Shown here: positions 49,351 through 61,573 of the stretch, in pieces
Numbering within the stretch: position 1 is the first letter of the stretch
Layout of the letters: every line of letters starts with the position of its first letter
NCBI GenBank assembly: GCA_021234155.1
Contig: JAJEKV010000158.1
Span: 553,820-617,819, forward strand
DNA length: 64,000 nucleotides
Reading direction: 5' to 3'
Source of the DNA: Isoetes taiwanensis
Taxonomy: Eukaryota > Streptophyta > Lycopodiopsida > Isoetales > Isoetaceae
The notes under the pieces: model-generated
Database searches by the model: none
What the model was told of the DNA's origin: nothing
Seen by the model: the letters and a program-made list of their open reading frames with translations, nothing else
Position numbers and translations under genes: made by a program

Positions 49351-50850
49351 TGCCGAGCATGGTCAAAGTCCCCGCCACACTAGATTCAAGGTTTTGGGCT
49401 TTAATTATTCCATCCCATGGACTTATTTGGTACTAAATCCCATGTATTGAATGAGTAATCTCGCCACTCTATTTCAGCAGATCGAAACATCATAAGCTCG
49501 GGAGGTCTCTCAGACAAGGCTCCGAGTCTCGAAAATTAATTTATCCTCATGCTTCAATCCCGATACAATTAATTTTGTGGATTACTTTGTAAGCCCAAAC
49601 CGTGAACACATGACTTTGATAGGAGTTCTATTCTTCTTATTCCTCGCATGTTTCGTGGGGTTCACTATTTGTGCTCGTGATTTATATCGCTCTGGGCAAC
49701 ATTTGGGATTTCATGCTTGCACGATTTTTGCCTCTTGACTTCCATTTCTTTCCTTTATCTCTATTATTATTTTTCTGCCTCTAGGGGCAAACCTCGCTTA
49801 TATGGATGATGCATATCCCAGGCATATGCTAGAACATGTACCTAGGACAGGGCCGACACCGCCTAAAACCTACTATTCGGCCAGAACTCCTACTACCCGT
49901 GATTCCTTGGATCCGTGGATGCTCCACCGAGTAACCCGGGCAGGAGAGGCCTCCTCCTGCGTATGGGAGTAAGATTGCTTTTTGCAAGTATCTAATTCTT
50001 TCCTATCCTTGTGATTGATTCTTTCCCATTTTCTTTCTTTTTGTTTCCGCTTGCTTCCATTTACTCTTTTCTTGCCATGCACCAGCTCTCGCTTTACTTT
50101 TTCGTCTGGCTGGGTTTCAACCTGGACGGTTTCGCCGATCGCCGGCTGTTTCCTCATTGCTTATGCCTCTAGAATCATGTCCATGCTTAGCCTCCATCTC
50201 GCCCATTAAGGGTTTACTTTAGCGTTGGGTTCCAAGCTCTCAATCAATTTTCGCCTTTCATTATGTGTTGTTGATCCATTGATCAATAGGATGACATTGT
50301 CTCTGTAGGCTCACATTTGCCATTGATCATAGAAAGAGCTTCCAACCATAATTCCTCACTGGCCGGACCCCTCGCCTCTCCGCCCTTTATTCCAATCAAT
50401 CCTCGCTAGGAAGTTGCCTCTCGACTTGGTCGATCATTTGAGCTGAGCCGACTTCAATTGTATTTTCTACGGCTTGTGGTTTGGCATACGATAGGTTTAA
50501 CTCTCAGACCGCATAAAAGAGGTGATTTATCTTCTTCCCGCCCATTCCTATCATGTATATATTGCCTTCACCATTTATTAGCTTTTTCTAAACCTTGAGT
50601 TGTTTGTTGTTTGCGCATCCTAAGCATCCAACTTTGAATCAGAAACCAAACCAATCAAGAGGCCCTCAGGGATTGCAAGGGACCACTCTATTCGGCAAGA
50701 AACTCAATTAGGTGCTCAAGAAACTTGTGATAATTAAAGCGCACTTTGGCATATCACAGTTGGGTTTGGTTTCAAGCAAAATTGAGGTCATTGGTGTTTT
50801 CAATGCGTAGCACACCGTGGGAATGTTATATGAGTTTTAAATTTATACAT
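49350..50850. other. Intergenic or LINE leader DNA, no gene supported
   Basis: A lysine/glutamate-rich minus-strand frame (50157-49873, 94 residues, KRKQKERKWERINHKDRKEL) is possibly part of the LINE leader or ORF1, but has no motif I recognise. Confidence 0.35.
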
Positions 50851-50858
50851 GTTGTGTC

Positions 50859-51860
50859 TTATTCTACACCAGGATTGCAGTAATAAATCGAACATGCAAG
50901 GCAAAGAATTATGGAATTCAATGACCCAAATCCGGATTTGTCAATCCATTTTAATGATCTTTGGGCATCAAGTCTTTTGCACTTGCCATACATGTTAACC
51001 AATCGCAGAGCAACAATGAAGGCTAAATCGATTATCCATGATATATACATGGGATGTATATATCATGTAAAGATGTAAGTTCTCGAGATGCTTGTAAGAT
51101 AGTAACATAATTAATTCTATCAAAGTTCTTGACTTTGATTTAGTAAATGCCTCAAAAGCTCTAAGGCATTTCTTCCATTTCCATTATGGATGTGTGCAAG
51201 AATAATTGAATTCCATAACACTGTGATTCTCTCTGCATATCTTTGTTAAACAACATCTTCAAGAACTTCTAGATTTCCAGATCATTCATACATGTTAATA
51301 AGAGGCTCGATAACCATATTTCTGATTCAAAGCACCGTGAAGTATGTGTGTGAATGGATCCACTTGCCTTCTCTTAAATTTCCCAAAGAGGCATGCACTA
51401 ATATACCCACAAATGCAATTTTATCCGCAATAATGGACCTGAGATCTCCATCCTGCTTAAATAGATGAAGAGCTCCTTCCATTCTCATTTTGAGCATATG
51501 ATGAGATCATGGTACCTGTGAGACAACATTCCGCTGGCATTCTTTCAAGACCACCTTGCATCACTTAAACCCGCCACACTTGAGTACATGCTTACAAGGG
51601 CCGCACTAACTACAACATCCAGTCCACCCATCATTCACCAACAGCCTCCATCCCAAGATCTGTTCATGCATGATGAACGATATTTATTGGTTTTACACCT
51701 TCATGTCAAGATTCTCCAAAACAACCAAATTGACCCTTCTCGTCACCGAGCCCCGACATATGTGCGATCATGATATTCCATGAGAAAATTTAGTCTCAAG
51801 ATCAAGGGAATGCTAGTTGCTCAAATCTTGTGTTCTCGATTCGCCAAATTCTCCGCCATA
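50859..51860 (-). pseudogene. Degenerate PLS-class PPR gene
   Basis: Reading leftward on the minus strand, successive frames give a string of plant PPR motifs: VVSAALV.MYS (about 51600), DKIAFVGILVHASLGNLREG (about 51405) followed by KWIHSHTYF, then WNSIILAHIHNGNGRNALEL, then INYVTILQASRELTSLHD (about 51110), and finally FIVALRLVNMYGKCKRLDAQ (51050-50859). This is the P-L-S order of organellar RNA-editing or RNA-binding PPR proteins. Stops and indels break every repeat junction, and no start, mitochondrial/plastid presequence or E/DYW tail is visible. About five repeats are seen, where family members usually have ten or more. Either a pseudogene or a sequence with many indel errors. Confidence 0.7.
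51037..51067. repeat. Perfect 14-bp inverted repeat with 3-base loop
   Basis: CATGATATATACAT and its exact inverse, separated by GGG, lie within the PPR remnant between two PPR repeats. The hairpin interrupts the PPR reading, where DIYI-PCIY replaces the expected motif. It may be a tiny insertion footprint. Confidence 0.6.
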
Positions 51861-51869
51861 TTATATATG

Positions 51870-52305
51870 GCATTGTTATGTCCTCTACTTTGCAAGTTTC
51901 ATTTGTGATACAAAGAGTAAATCATATTTTACAAGCATGTACCTATATTTGCTACACAGTAATTATTGTGATGAGGTTCTTACACAATAGTTGATGTTTT
52001 ATGTCCTCGTGAGAAAATACTCACATTATAATGCTTTACCAATTATTTTGCTAGTTGTGGGTGATTTTGCCTCTACTTGCTCGCTTTTGTAGGTTGAATT
52101 GTCATATATCGTGATCGTGATTTTCACCAACGTAAAATGTAAGCATGGTTGAGGCCACTTTATTTAGCAAGTACACTTCAAATTGCCTAACTATTGGGCG
52201 CCTTTTAACGGGCAGGAAATGGTGTGTGAGTAGACGGAAGCTAATTAAAGATTTATGTAAAGAAGAGTTATACAATGTCGCTTTCACATGAGAAAGTCAG
52301 CTCGG
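51870..52305. other. AT-rich DNA, no gene seen
   Basis: No supported feature. Confidence 0.4.
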
Positions 52306-52309
52306 GCAT

Positions 52310-52602
52310 GTGAATTGGTGAAGTCACCGGAGCATGTATGAATTGTTGAATGCTAATGAGCATAGTGTAGAAGATGAGCAATAAACCTAATATTCATTCA
52401 TACTTATTATTTCTACGCCCCACTCTGATTTTTATCAACAATTGCCCGCAATCCACGGTGAAATTGGTGAAGCCACCGACATGTATGAATTGTTAATGCT
52501 AATGAGCATAGCGTAGAAGATGAGCAATAAACCCATTATTCATTCATACCCTATTATTTCTACGCCCACTTGATTTTTTATCAACAATTGCCCGCAATCC
52601 GT
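52310..52602. repeat. Tandem duplication, two units of about 140 bp
   Basis: Both units run GAA(A)TTGGTGAAG(T/C)CACCG, ATGTATGAATTGTT, AATGCTAATGAGCATAG(T/C)GTAGAAGATG, AGCAATAAACC, ATTCATTCATAC, ATTATTTCTACGCCC, ATCAACAATTGCCCGCAATCC. They start at about 52310 and 52458. Differences are almost all one-base indels. Confidence 0.85.
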
Positions 52603-52787
52603 AAGAAGCTTGCGTAGTATATGATGGGGATTGCCCTGGTTTGAATGAGTAATTGTGGGTAAAAGTTAGAACCGCTAGCAAAATAAGCAACAGAAGATCC
52701 AAACCTTGTACATAACAAAGTAGCTATGTGCAATGAAGAAAACCATGTATCAAACTCAAAATACAAAAGCTCAGACATCCACTCAGC

Positions 52788-52900
52788 AACATTAGAAACT
52801 TGGCCACCACCGCATGAATACTCCTCGACATGATTATCCACCAAATAACATTAGAAGCTTGGCTAGCTACCCGCATGAATATTGCCTCGATATGCCCGTC
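52788..52900. repeat. Short duplication, two units of about 55 bp
   Basis: Both units read ACATTAGAA(A/G)CTTGGC followed by CCGCATGAATA and CCTCGA(C/T)ATG. They start at about 52788 and 52847. Confidence 0.6.
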
Positions 52901-52904
52901 CAAG

Positions 52905-55900
52905 ATTTTGGCAACCTTTCGGCCTCATTCAAAGGTTTTTCTTTTCTTTTTTTTTTTTACATCATCAAACATTGTCGCTTTGTTATAAACAACAAGCAAC
53001 CATGTAGTGGATCCAATGGCTTCACAGAACAAAAAGTTTGTGTCATCAACCCGTTAACATTAGAATCTTGCCAACTCGGCTTTAAATATAGCTTGGTATA
53101 TCCGTCTACGATTGCAACCTTTTGCCCCTTCTTCCGAGCGTTAAGCTACCAACCCTTCAACTCGGATTCTAAAAGCTCTTCAAAGGATCTTTTCAAACAA
53201 TGGGTGGGCTTCTGCCAGATCTCATCAAATCACCAAGCTTCTCAACACTGCAGAATACAAAAGAGTACCTCCCATAGCTAGCCTCACATATGCATACACA
53301 CATCAAGGAGAGTTTGGCAAATTATTCTGGCTCATGATTCGAATCTACATGTCCCATTGTCATTCATGTGTCTCTCTGCAGGAATAATAGTTGCAAGATG
53401 TGAATTAATAAAATTGTATTGTTATAAATGAATAGTAATGGAACACAAATAAAAGGAAATAGAGAAAATATACCGTGATCGTCTCCATTCTAGGTTTCCT
53501 GTGCAAGATCACCTTCCTGCTTTGATGCTATTTCTTTGAAAGTGTGGAACTGTAAACTCGATTATCGCTTTCTCCGCTGGAGCAAAGGGATTTTAGGTTC
53601 TTGCTTTATTGAATTTTTGATAACAAGAACCTAGTTGTAGATTACCCGTTGTTTCAGGCCGAGACAGAGTTACTAGAGCTCAGCAGCCGCCTTCTTGAGA
53701 TGACAACTGATATTTTGGCCCCCGTAAAATGACAAATGTATTTTCCTTTATATATTACGCCAACACCGAGGATATCACCGATTTTTGGACATACTTTATT
53801 ACTGGGTATCCCGCCTTTCCTCAAAATTTACAAAATATATATATATATATATAGCTTCGACATATATATAAATATATAGCAACATAAGGTTTCCATGTCA
53901 ATCTAAGAATCCATAGAAATTTAAAATGGCATGAGATTTTTTTCACTGGATGTTTTGATCCAAATATGTCCTTTTGACCATATTTCCATCTTCCAAATGA
54001 GACTCATTTTCTGATCCGAGTTTGTCAAATGGTGATGGCTTTCGTAACAAGGAAAGTAAACAATTATAACCTTGAACAAACAATGCATGTTTATTGTGAA
54101 GATCTAGAAACTCGAATGAGAGAGTTACAAAAGGTAACTAACATTGTTCATGTATGATTTTCTCTACAAACTCAATAAGATAGTTAAGCAAACACTAATT
54201 ATGGACAACTCGTGGCATGCTAACCATGGCGTATTGATGAGATGAGATGTCGTGATTTAAAAACATTACTACATAGCCACAGACATCGCTAAAGAATAAA
54301 TATCTTGAAGGCTACTGCAAATAGGGATCAGATGTGCTTTTATTAATATTGTAAATATTTCTAGACATGGTATTGCCAGCGTAACGTGTCGACCGCAAAG
54401 GACCCTCGTGAAGATCCGGACATTAAGGTGAATAGTGTATTATTTAGAAACAGGGACTTACTAAGTTGTTTTGCAATCGTTTTTCTTTACCTTTTCTTGA
54501 GGGGCACATCTGTAAGCTTCCAGAGATTTTCAACCGTAGTAGAGCCTTGATATCCCTGTGAGGATTCCCTTGAAGCTTCATTCCATCGCTCTGGACCATT
54601 ATCTCTATCTCGTTACTAGATCTTGTTCTTGCACATGCGGGCTTGGATCCTCTTAGCGTAAAATGGAATTGAAAAGGCCTATTAACTTGTCGAGGCTAGA
54701 TACTCATGGCGCTGGCAAAGCCCAACAAAATGTCGCCTCATGGCCAAGCAGCATTTAATCCGGATCAAACAGAAGCTAGTGTGCAATTCTTCCCGCTTCT
54801 CATCGAACTTCTTCATTATATGCCATCCCGCTTAATTTCTCTTCTCGTCCTCTTCATTCTTCACCATTTCATGTTCTTTTCTCGGTGATGTCGACCTTCG
54901 CTTTCATCAGAGGTTCCGACAATGTATGAATCTCTCATCTGGGATGTGCGAAGAAGATAATTTGATAAGGTTTCGTATTAGAGAAACTAGGCCATGAAAT
55001 GGGTCTAAACTTCCATGTTTCCCAATGCTCAATGTTATATGTTTTCCACCTGTAGCGCCATTAGTAGGCGTGTTTATTTTAGATTCACTGGGACCGAAGC
55101 GGCCAATATGACTTGGTCTGCAACAAATACTGTGGGTCCATCCGCTGCCATATCAAGCCAGGAGCTCCAACACCCACTCAAGGTATACAAATTTCTTTTA
55201 ACAAAGGTTCCTTCTTTGCTGTCTAATTCATTGATGTTATGTTCCAATCTCTTTCTATTGTATACTTGATGGGACAAGGTAATCACAAGTATTTTTTCTT
55301 TAAAAATAGGTTGCTAAGAGCAAAGGTAATGGGCATGTATTGGGTTTCCAAGACTCGACGCCCTTAAAATAATAAAAGTTAGATGTATTTAACCATTTAT
55401 GCTATTTTGACCTCATCTAGTATCACATTTATTTGTGAGCTTAAGACCAATAAAACTAGTTTCTAGTTTAGGTATACTATCATTTCACCACAACATAAAG
55501 TTTGGGGCAATTTTGCCCTGATCGCCAATCCCATCCCGACATGTGGACTAAACCTCGAATGCTACTAGTCTCCCCTCATGCCCAAATGTTTACTTGCATT
55601 CCGGCAGTCAGCTTTTACCGTATTCTCGCTTCTTTACCAAGATTTAACTCAAGCACTGCGACGGCAAGAATTGCTCCTACTCAAAGTTTACGGTGAATAA
55701 CACTATTTTAGCTACTATACTGTACACGAGGATGCATGCCTAACACAAAGGTAATTCGAAACTATAATGAAATTGTTGTATACGGTGAACCGACCGATAC
55801 AAGAAGCAACTTGAGGTGGGGGTGATAACTCACAAGAAAGGGCTGGATACATCTGCCTCCGATTTATTGGCTTTGTTACAAAAATGAGTGCTTCATACCC

Positions 55901-56800
55901 AACAAATTGGTATATACCTAATAAATACGCTCTTCACGTGTATGTTCATTCATCATGCAATGTGCATGGTCAATTTCACGTGATTCTCTTATATCGTGTC
56001 ACAAGGAATATATCGACTGAATGTCATAAGAAGATCGAAATTGTCGCTGCTACCAATTGAAAATAAGGGAAAGCCATAATAACGTGAACTCAAATACTCA
56101 AAAAAGAAGAATCAAGTATCTATATGGGAGCACAACAATATATGAGAGATCTATAATATAGAACTCTAAATACCGAGAAGAAGAATAAAAATCTATGTAG
56201 GAATGCCAGGAATATGTATATGGTCGTGAGGATGCAAGAAAAATATGAGGACTCGATTAAGAATGGTTCTTCACTATGTCGGAACCGGGAAATTAATCGA
56301 CACCAAACCAAGTTAAACGTGTGTATATTAGAAATGGGATTACTACATTATCAAGGCACTAAACACACATATTCGAAAATGGATCGTTATATTACCAAAG
56401 CACCTAATTGGTCCTTTTGTACCATTGGGTACTCTATTATTAATATTTGCATGGATTCACTAAGAAAATGAAAGCATGTATTCATACGTGCCCCACAATT
56501 TCCATTACTAATATAACTACAAAAGCATTCTTCATAAATGGCTAATATGTTTTTAGACAAAGATCATAATCACATCAATCCTAATTGGTTCAGGGTACCC
56601 AGCTTTGCAAGCCTCTCTTGGTCCATGTACACCATATAAACAAAACAAAAACAACACAAAATAAAAACCCCACGCTCAAACCATTAATAAGCCCCACACA
56701 TAAAATGACCCAACATGAACTATGTGAAAAACAAAACGATAACAAGAAACATGAAAACACATTCCTGCCACCGAGGGCAACCCTCCGTGGCGCAAAGACC
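52905..56800. other. AT-rich intergenic DNA, no gene supported
   Basis: Frames at 52814-53281 (155 residues, +), 55015-55269 (+) and 56214-56471 (+) have no domain I recognise. An (AT)n microsatellite lies at about 53827-53852. No structured RNA was found. Confidence 0.4.
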
Positions 56801-57761
56801 TTTGTTTATTTTCTTACTATGCCAAGTAGCTTCTGATGGCGCTCGTGCTTTTTGGCTTCGCCCACCTAAATTCCATTTATTATTTGGTCATGGGGTCCCA
56901 TTTTTATTGCTCTCTCGATTCTTGTGTTGTGGTAGGTTCTTAGTCTCTACAATTTAAAGGGCTGCTATTATGGCTAGTTATGATCCATTCTAGTGGTTCC
57001 TCGTGTTGAATTTGTCAAGCTAATGGGTATTCTTGACTATGCTATTGACCTTTGGAAATGATTTGTCCCCATTTTCTTCTTTATATCTCAGTTTTGCTCC
57101 TTTGCTTTAGTCTTCTATTTTCTCGCATCCCATTTGCCCGCTATTATTCCATTTGTTCCTTCCTTGGCTTACTTCTTTCTTTATTTTAGTCTCGAGGGTT
57201 GTCTGCCATGTCACCATTTGTTGTCATTGCTCCGCTCATTGGTCCGGGGCTCAGCAATCCTTGGCTCTTTCATTTCATTGGTTACCATTACCTCATCGTC
57301 TTCGCTAGCCACTGCTTAAGTAAAGTTTCCCTTGCTCCATATGTTGTTCCACCTTAGGCGTATTGTATCCATTTGCCTTATTTGATTCATTTGCACTTTT
57401 AGTTTCTATATCCCATCTTTTCTAGCTGCTTCTTTGGTTCCGCTATTTTTGTGTTTGTTCCATCCGCCTTGGTTAACCCATTCTTCTCATGTTCCTTTTG
57501 TTAATTCTTCGCATCGCTGTTCTTTTTTCCTCTCTACGGTTCTATTAGGCTTTTTTGTATTGTGATGTAGTTCCTTCTATATACAATTGGCGTATATTTA
57601 TACATTTGTTTTGGTATTTTTTTGTCGAGGGAGGTCTTGTCCACAGTGGACTCAAGTTTCCTGTTTTCATATCTCCTATGGTGATTGAAATTGCTTCTTT
57701 TAGTTGAGACGCTGACTGCTGTGCTAGAGATGGGCCTTGTGCTTCATTATGGTATGATGTT
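56800..57761. other. Pyrimidine-rich (T/C) stretch, no gene supported
   Basis: Same composition as 20.4-22.1 kb. Small hydrophobic frames only. Confidence 0.4.
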
Positions 57762-58223
57762 ATGTATGTTCATGGTAGGTATATTAGTTTAGCTGACATA
57801 TTGTTTGATACTCTCGTGCACTTTTACCGATCTAGCCTGCACTTTACTAATCTAGTATGTGTTTTCTATCTTTTCTCTATCCTGCTTTCTCTTCATGTGT
57901 TCCAAAGGCCTACCTTTATTTCTCTTCTTCGGGCATGGTATGTATGTGTGATCGCTTTGACCATTTTCTCTATCAACTTATGCCATTTTCATTTCCATTT
58001 CATTACATTGGCTCGCTTAATTCTCCTCCTCTCTATTACTGCTAATCCCGGGCCAGTTCCTTCAAGATTTATCTGTCATTTTAGTTTCGATATCGATGTA
58101 CCCACCCCTCCACTTCACCCTTTTGCTCCGGACATTCTATTATTTCCCGACTCTGGCTCCCTTGTGGGCTCTGTTGCGCCTCTAGCTGTTACATGCCCTC
58201 ACATCTCTAGTAGTGCCATTTGA
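57762..58223 (+). CDS. Hypothetical ORF, hydrophobic N-half then NPGP motif (LINE leader-like?)
   Basis: A 153-residue open frame. The first two thirds are strongly hydrophobic (several potential membrane helices). This is followed by LARLILLLSITANPGPVPSR and a Pro/Ser-rich tail ending in stop. Many animal CR1/L2-type LINEs begin with a hydrophobic leader ending in LLLSGDI..NPGP, a 2A-like ribosome-skipping motif. Here NPGP and the leading LLLS are present, but the Asp and the Glu-type position of the D-x-E-x-NPGP motif are not. The region is T/C-skewed, so chance cannot be excluded. No reverse transcriptase follows within 1 kb. Confidence 0.25.
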   Translation: MYVHGRYISLADILFDTLVHFYRSSLHFTNLVCVFYLFSILLSLHVFQRPTFISLLRAWYVCVIALTIFSINLCHFHFHFITLARLILLLSITANPGPVPSRFICHFSFDIDVPTPPLHPFAPDILLFPDSGSLVGSVAPLAVTCPHISSSAI

Positions 58224-58465
58224 CATCTCTTCTACTACTACTTATGACTCACATTTGGAAGGCACCATATGCAAATGCAAACAACAGTCATAGAGCGGAG
58301 TTGTATAATTGAGCCCACTCTACCAAGCACTGCTCAAGGTCTTAGTGGGACACAATCCTTTTATCTGAGGGGTTGAAGTATGGGGCCCAATAGTATCCTA
58401 AGCTACTTGGAATGACTTGGCAGTGCGAAAGTCTTCTTAAATCACGAGCACTAAGGAGTAAGTCC
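58224..58465. other. Spacer, no gene seen
   Basis: Nothing supported. Confidence 0.35.
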
Positions 58466-59190
58466 ACAGTCCATATCAAATTCTACTCTGAGGAGGCAGG
58501 ATGTTGCCTCTTGAGAGGTGTAGATTAAGGAATAAAGGGGTGAATATGCCTATCCAACGACTCTTGCTGCCCTCGTCACCTCCCGGAGTGTGGATATGCA
58601 CCCCAAACGATCAATGGTTGTTATGTGGTGATTGTTATGTGTTGGGGGATTTAGTACATATGTTGGAGGTTAATGGTTTGTATTTGCAAGAATTTTTTTT
58701 GGCCCCTTAGGGCCTTAGAACGATCACCTCAGGGTGTGACAAAAATTTTAGAATTCAAACTGAAAAAAAAATATAATTCATTTGAGGCCCACCAGTCCGT
58801 ATCAAATTCTACTCTGAGAGCGAGGGATATTTGCCGCCAGGAGGTGTAGATTAAAGGAATAAGGGGGTGAATATGCCTATCCAAGCTCTTCTTTGCCCCT
58901 CGTCACCTCAGGTGTGGATATGCACCCGAAACCAAAGAGGGGTTTAGGGATTTGTTTAAATGTGTTGGGACTGATGGTTATGTTAATTAATGTCAATGAA
59001 GTAGTTATGTGTTAGTTGTTAATGTATCGATGGTTGTTATGTTGATTGTTATGTGTTGGGATTTAATTTTTATATGTTGGAGGTTAATGGTTTGTGTTGC
59101 AAAAATTTTTTGGCCCACAGGGGCGTCACCTCCCGAGGGTGTGAGCAAAAAAATTTTAAATTAATGAGAAAAAGCATAATTAGTTTGAGG
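58466..59190. repeat. Direct repeat, two units of about 330-400 bp
   Basis: The unit runs GTCC(A/G)TATCAAATTCTACTCTGAG, GAGGTGTAGATTAA, GGAATAA..GGGGTGAATATG, CCTATCCAA, CCCTCGTCACCTC, GTGTGGATATGCACCC, then GATGGTTGTTATGT..GATTGTTATGTGTTGG, TATGTTGGAGGTTAATGGTTTGT, AATTTTTTTTGGCCC, CACCTC.GGGTGTGA.CAAAAA. Copies start at about 58466 and 58796. The second has an extra internal stretch (about 58950-59030) absent from the first. Both end in an A-rich stretch followed by ATAATT(C/A)(A/G)TTTGAGGC. It could be a pair of degenerate LTRs or a tandem satellite. Confidence 0.8.
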
Positions 59191-59199
59191 CTTTCTGCA

Positions 59200-59755
59200 T
59201 CACACACCTTGGCTTTTGAATTTGATCCATGATAAAACAAATAGAACATAAGTAAAAGTTACCATAAAGATAGAAGATTGATCCATTATTGAAAATCATA
59301 AAGGTTTAACACCCATTACACAAGCATTTCAAGCTGAGATTTACTTGACCTTTGGCCTCCATGGATTCTTGTGGTGAGTAACGAAGTGAAACTTTTACGC
59401 TTGTTAGCCTGAGGATGCAGAAGCCTTGGAAATTGGCAATAAGCGCCTCAAAATCTAAAAATGCATGATAATTTTTTGCAAGCTTCATTAGAAATGAGCC
59501 GTAGAAACAATGTCAATAAGCAATCATGTCGGTTGGTAGGGTGTGAAAGCCTACCACCAAACCCGGCCGAAAAGAATTGCTGTTAGCATAGATAGCAACC
59601 AAGCGTATCCATATCATACACTATCAAAAGATCTCGGAGAGAGAGAGCTTTCCAGCATAATAAAATCATCTGCAGCAGACTCTGGATCGAAAGTTATGAT
59701 AAAGAAATGTGTTGTTGTGGTCATGTGCCATTATGCACCACACACACAAAATACG
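59200..59755. other. AT-rich DNA, no gene seen
   Basis: Nothing supported. Confidence 0.4.
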
Positions 59756-59761
59756 GGCATT

Positions 59762-59903
59762 GTTGTGAGCCATTGGTTGTTGACCATTGGAAAAAAGGCT
59801 AAAATCAATGGCGCCGTATTGCCCGTTATGCCTCTGCGCCTGAGAACTGTTGTGAGCCATTGGTTGTTGACCATTGAAAAAAAAGGCTAAAATCAATGGC
59901 ACC
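59762..59903. repeat. Tandem duplication, two copies 87 bp apart
   Basis: TGTTGTGAGCCATTGGTTGT, TGACCATTG and AAAAAAGGCTAAAATCAATGGC occur in the same order at 59762 and 59849. The copies are almost identical, so the duplication is recent. Confidence 0.85.
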
Positions 59904-59999
59904 GAATGGTGCACGCACTCTGAATGCATTAATCACGTCCGTTTGAATCGTCAAAATCATGAGGAAAACCTTGAGGTAGAAGTACCAAAAGCACAAAGA

Positions 60000-61570
60000 A
60001 ACCCACGTTATTATGCTGCATGTTGGCGGTATTTACTTTTATATTAGTTGTTTGAAGTCATACATGCGTGTTACCATGTTTGTGGTTTGGATCGGCATTT
60101 GTCGAGTAAGTTCCTTTCTCCTCGCTACATTGTTGGATTTGTGTCCTTTGTTGATGTTCTTTCTATCTCTCTGCATTGTTCCATTGTGTCCTTTTACTCA
60201 TCATTATCTAAATTCGGCGTTACTTGCTCATTCTACTTCTTCATTGCTCCATTGTCTACATATTCTCTTTATCCCATTACGCTCCATTTTCTTGGACGTT
60301 CTTTCCCATTTTACTCCCTTGCCTTGGTTGCTCTTTGCTCTGTGAGCCATTTCCTTCGGTACTCTGGTACCTCTTACTTGCTTATACGTTTGTCTCATTG
60401 CTCTCTATTATCTTGTTGCTTCTTTGCCCTTTGATCTGTTATGTCATCTGAACACCACAAATTGCCGCCGGTTGTCTTCTAGCCATCCTATTTGTCATTC
60501 CTGCTTCATTTGTTTGTTATTTTTCCTCATGACTGGTTGCATTATTCTTTTTAGAATTTGTTCCTTCTATCGGCCACTTGAGTTTACATTGTCATATGGA
60601 CATGGCGAAATGCCGAACTTGCAAAGGTTAGATGGAGTAAGAGAAATGGTTCTGGTAACCCGATAAAATTTGTCCAGAAAGACCAGGTATGAGCATAGTG
60701 GGCTAAAAGCATGGTTCATCTCAAAGAAACAAATGGTATCATTTGTGTGCTATACATTAGAGGGTAGAAGTTTTCTTTGGTTTGAGATATTAGGCTCTTT
60801 ACATTCTTAACATGTCATTTTGGAACTATTGCATTTGCAAATTCTTGCCCCATGGATTGCGATTGAAGTGGCAATATTAGGCTGAAATTTTTGAGAGATT
60901 AGTTCGATAGGATTTTTGTAGTACATTACAATACGAGCATGAACATTGTCTGAACTTAGGTTATGGGAAATATAGTTTAAACAAATGCTATCCTGAGACA
61001 GATCACAGTACAATCAGTTAAACATAATCCAATCATTATGAATTAAGTATGTAAAGTATGTTTGGTTGATCCCAATGTTAACAATCGAGTCTTGTGCCTC
61101 AATGGGTATGCATTACATCCTTATTATTGACTTCAAAACTCGGTGGGAAAGATGGACTAGCCACGGATTGACATATTTAAGCCACTGTGAGGGGGCATGA
61201 AGATCATTAGATGGCACCACCAGGGCGCTCTCCAAGTTTGGCTATTCTTTGAAGGAGTCCATCCGTTCGTGCATCACGATCTTAGAGTTTGGCCTTAGGA
61301 AAACGGCATGTAAAATCTAATTATTGTAGTTTTTGCGTCTTAGCTAATTGCTCCCCTATGCACAGATGCCCCTACGCTTACTTTACCGCTTACGTTTTAT
61401 ACATGAAAAAAAGAGGTAAAGGTGAAAAGTAAGAATAGTTCATCCCGGCCAAAACTTTCTTACCCTAAATGTCCCAAAATATTCCTGGCCCTCTTCCCGG
61501 TCTCAAATTCTCATCCAGATAACGAAGGAGATAAGGAGTCCTTCGCCTTCGTCCATCCCGCTAGTGCGCT
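60000..61570. other. Pyrimidine-rich stretch (60.0-60.5 kb) and region upstream of AKR2
   Basis: 60.0-60.5 kb is T/C-skewed, with composition-driven hydrophobic frames only. From 60.7 to 61.57 kb no gene is seen. The AKR2 promoter and 5' UTR must lie within the last few hundred bases. I could not pick out a convincing TATA box. Confidence 0.4.
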
Positions 61571-61573
61571 GCC

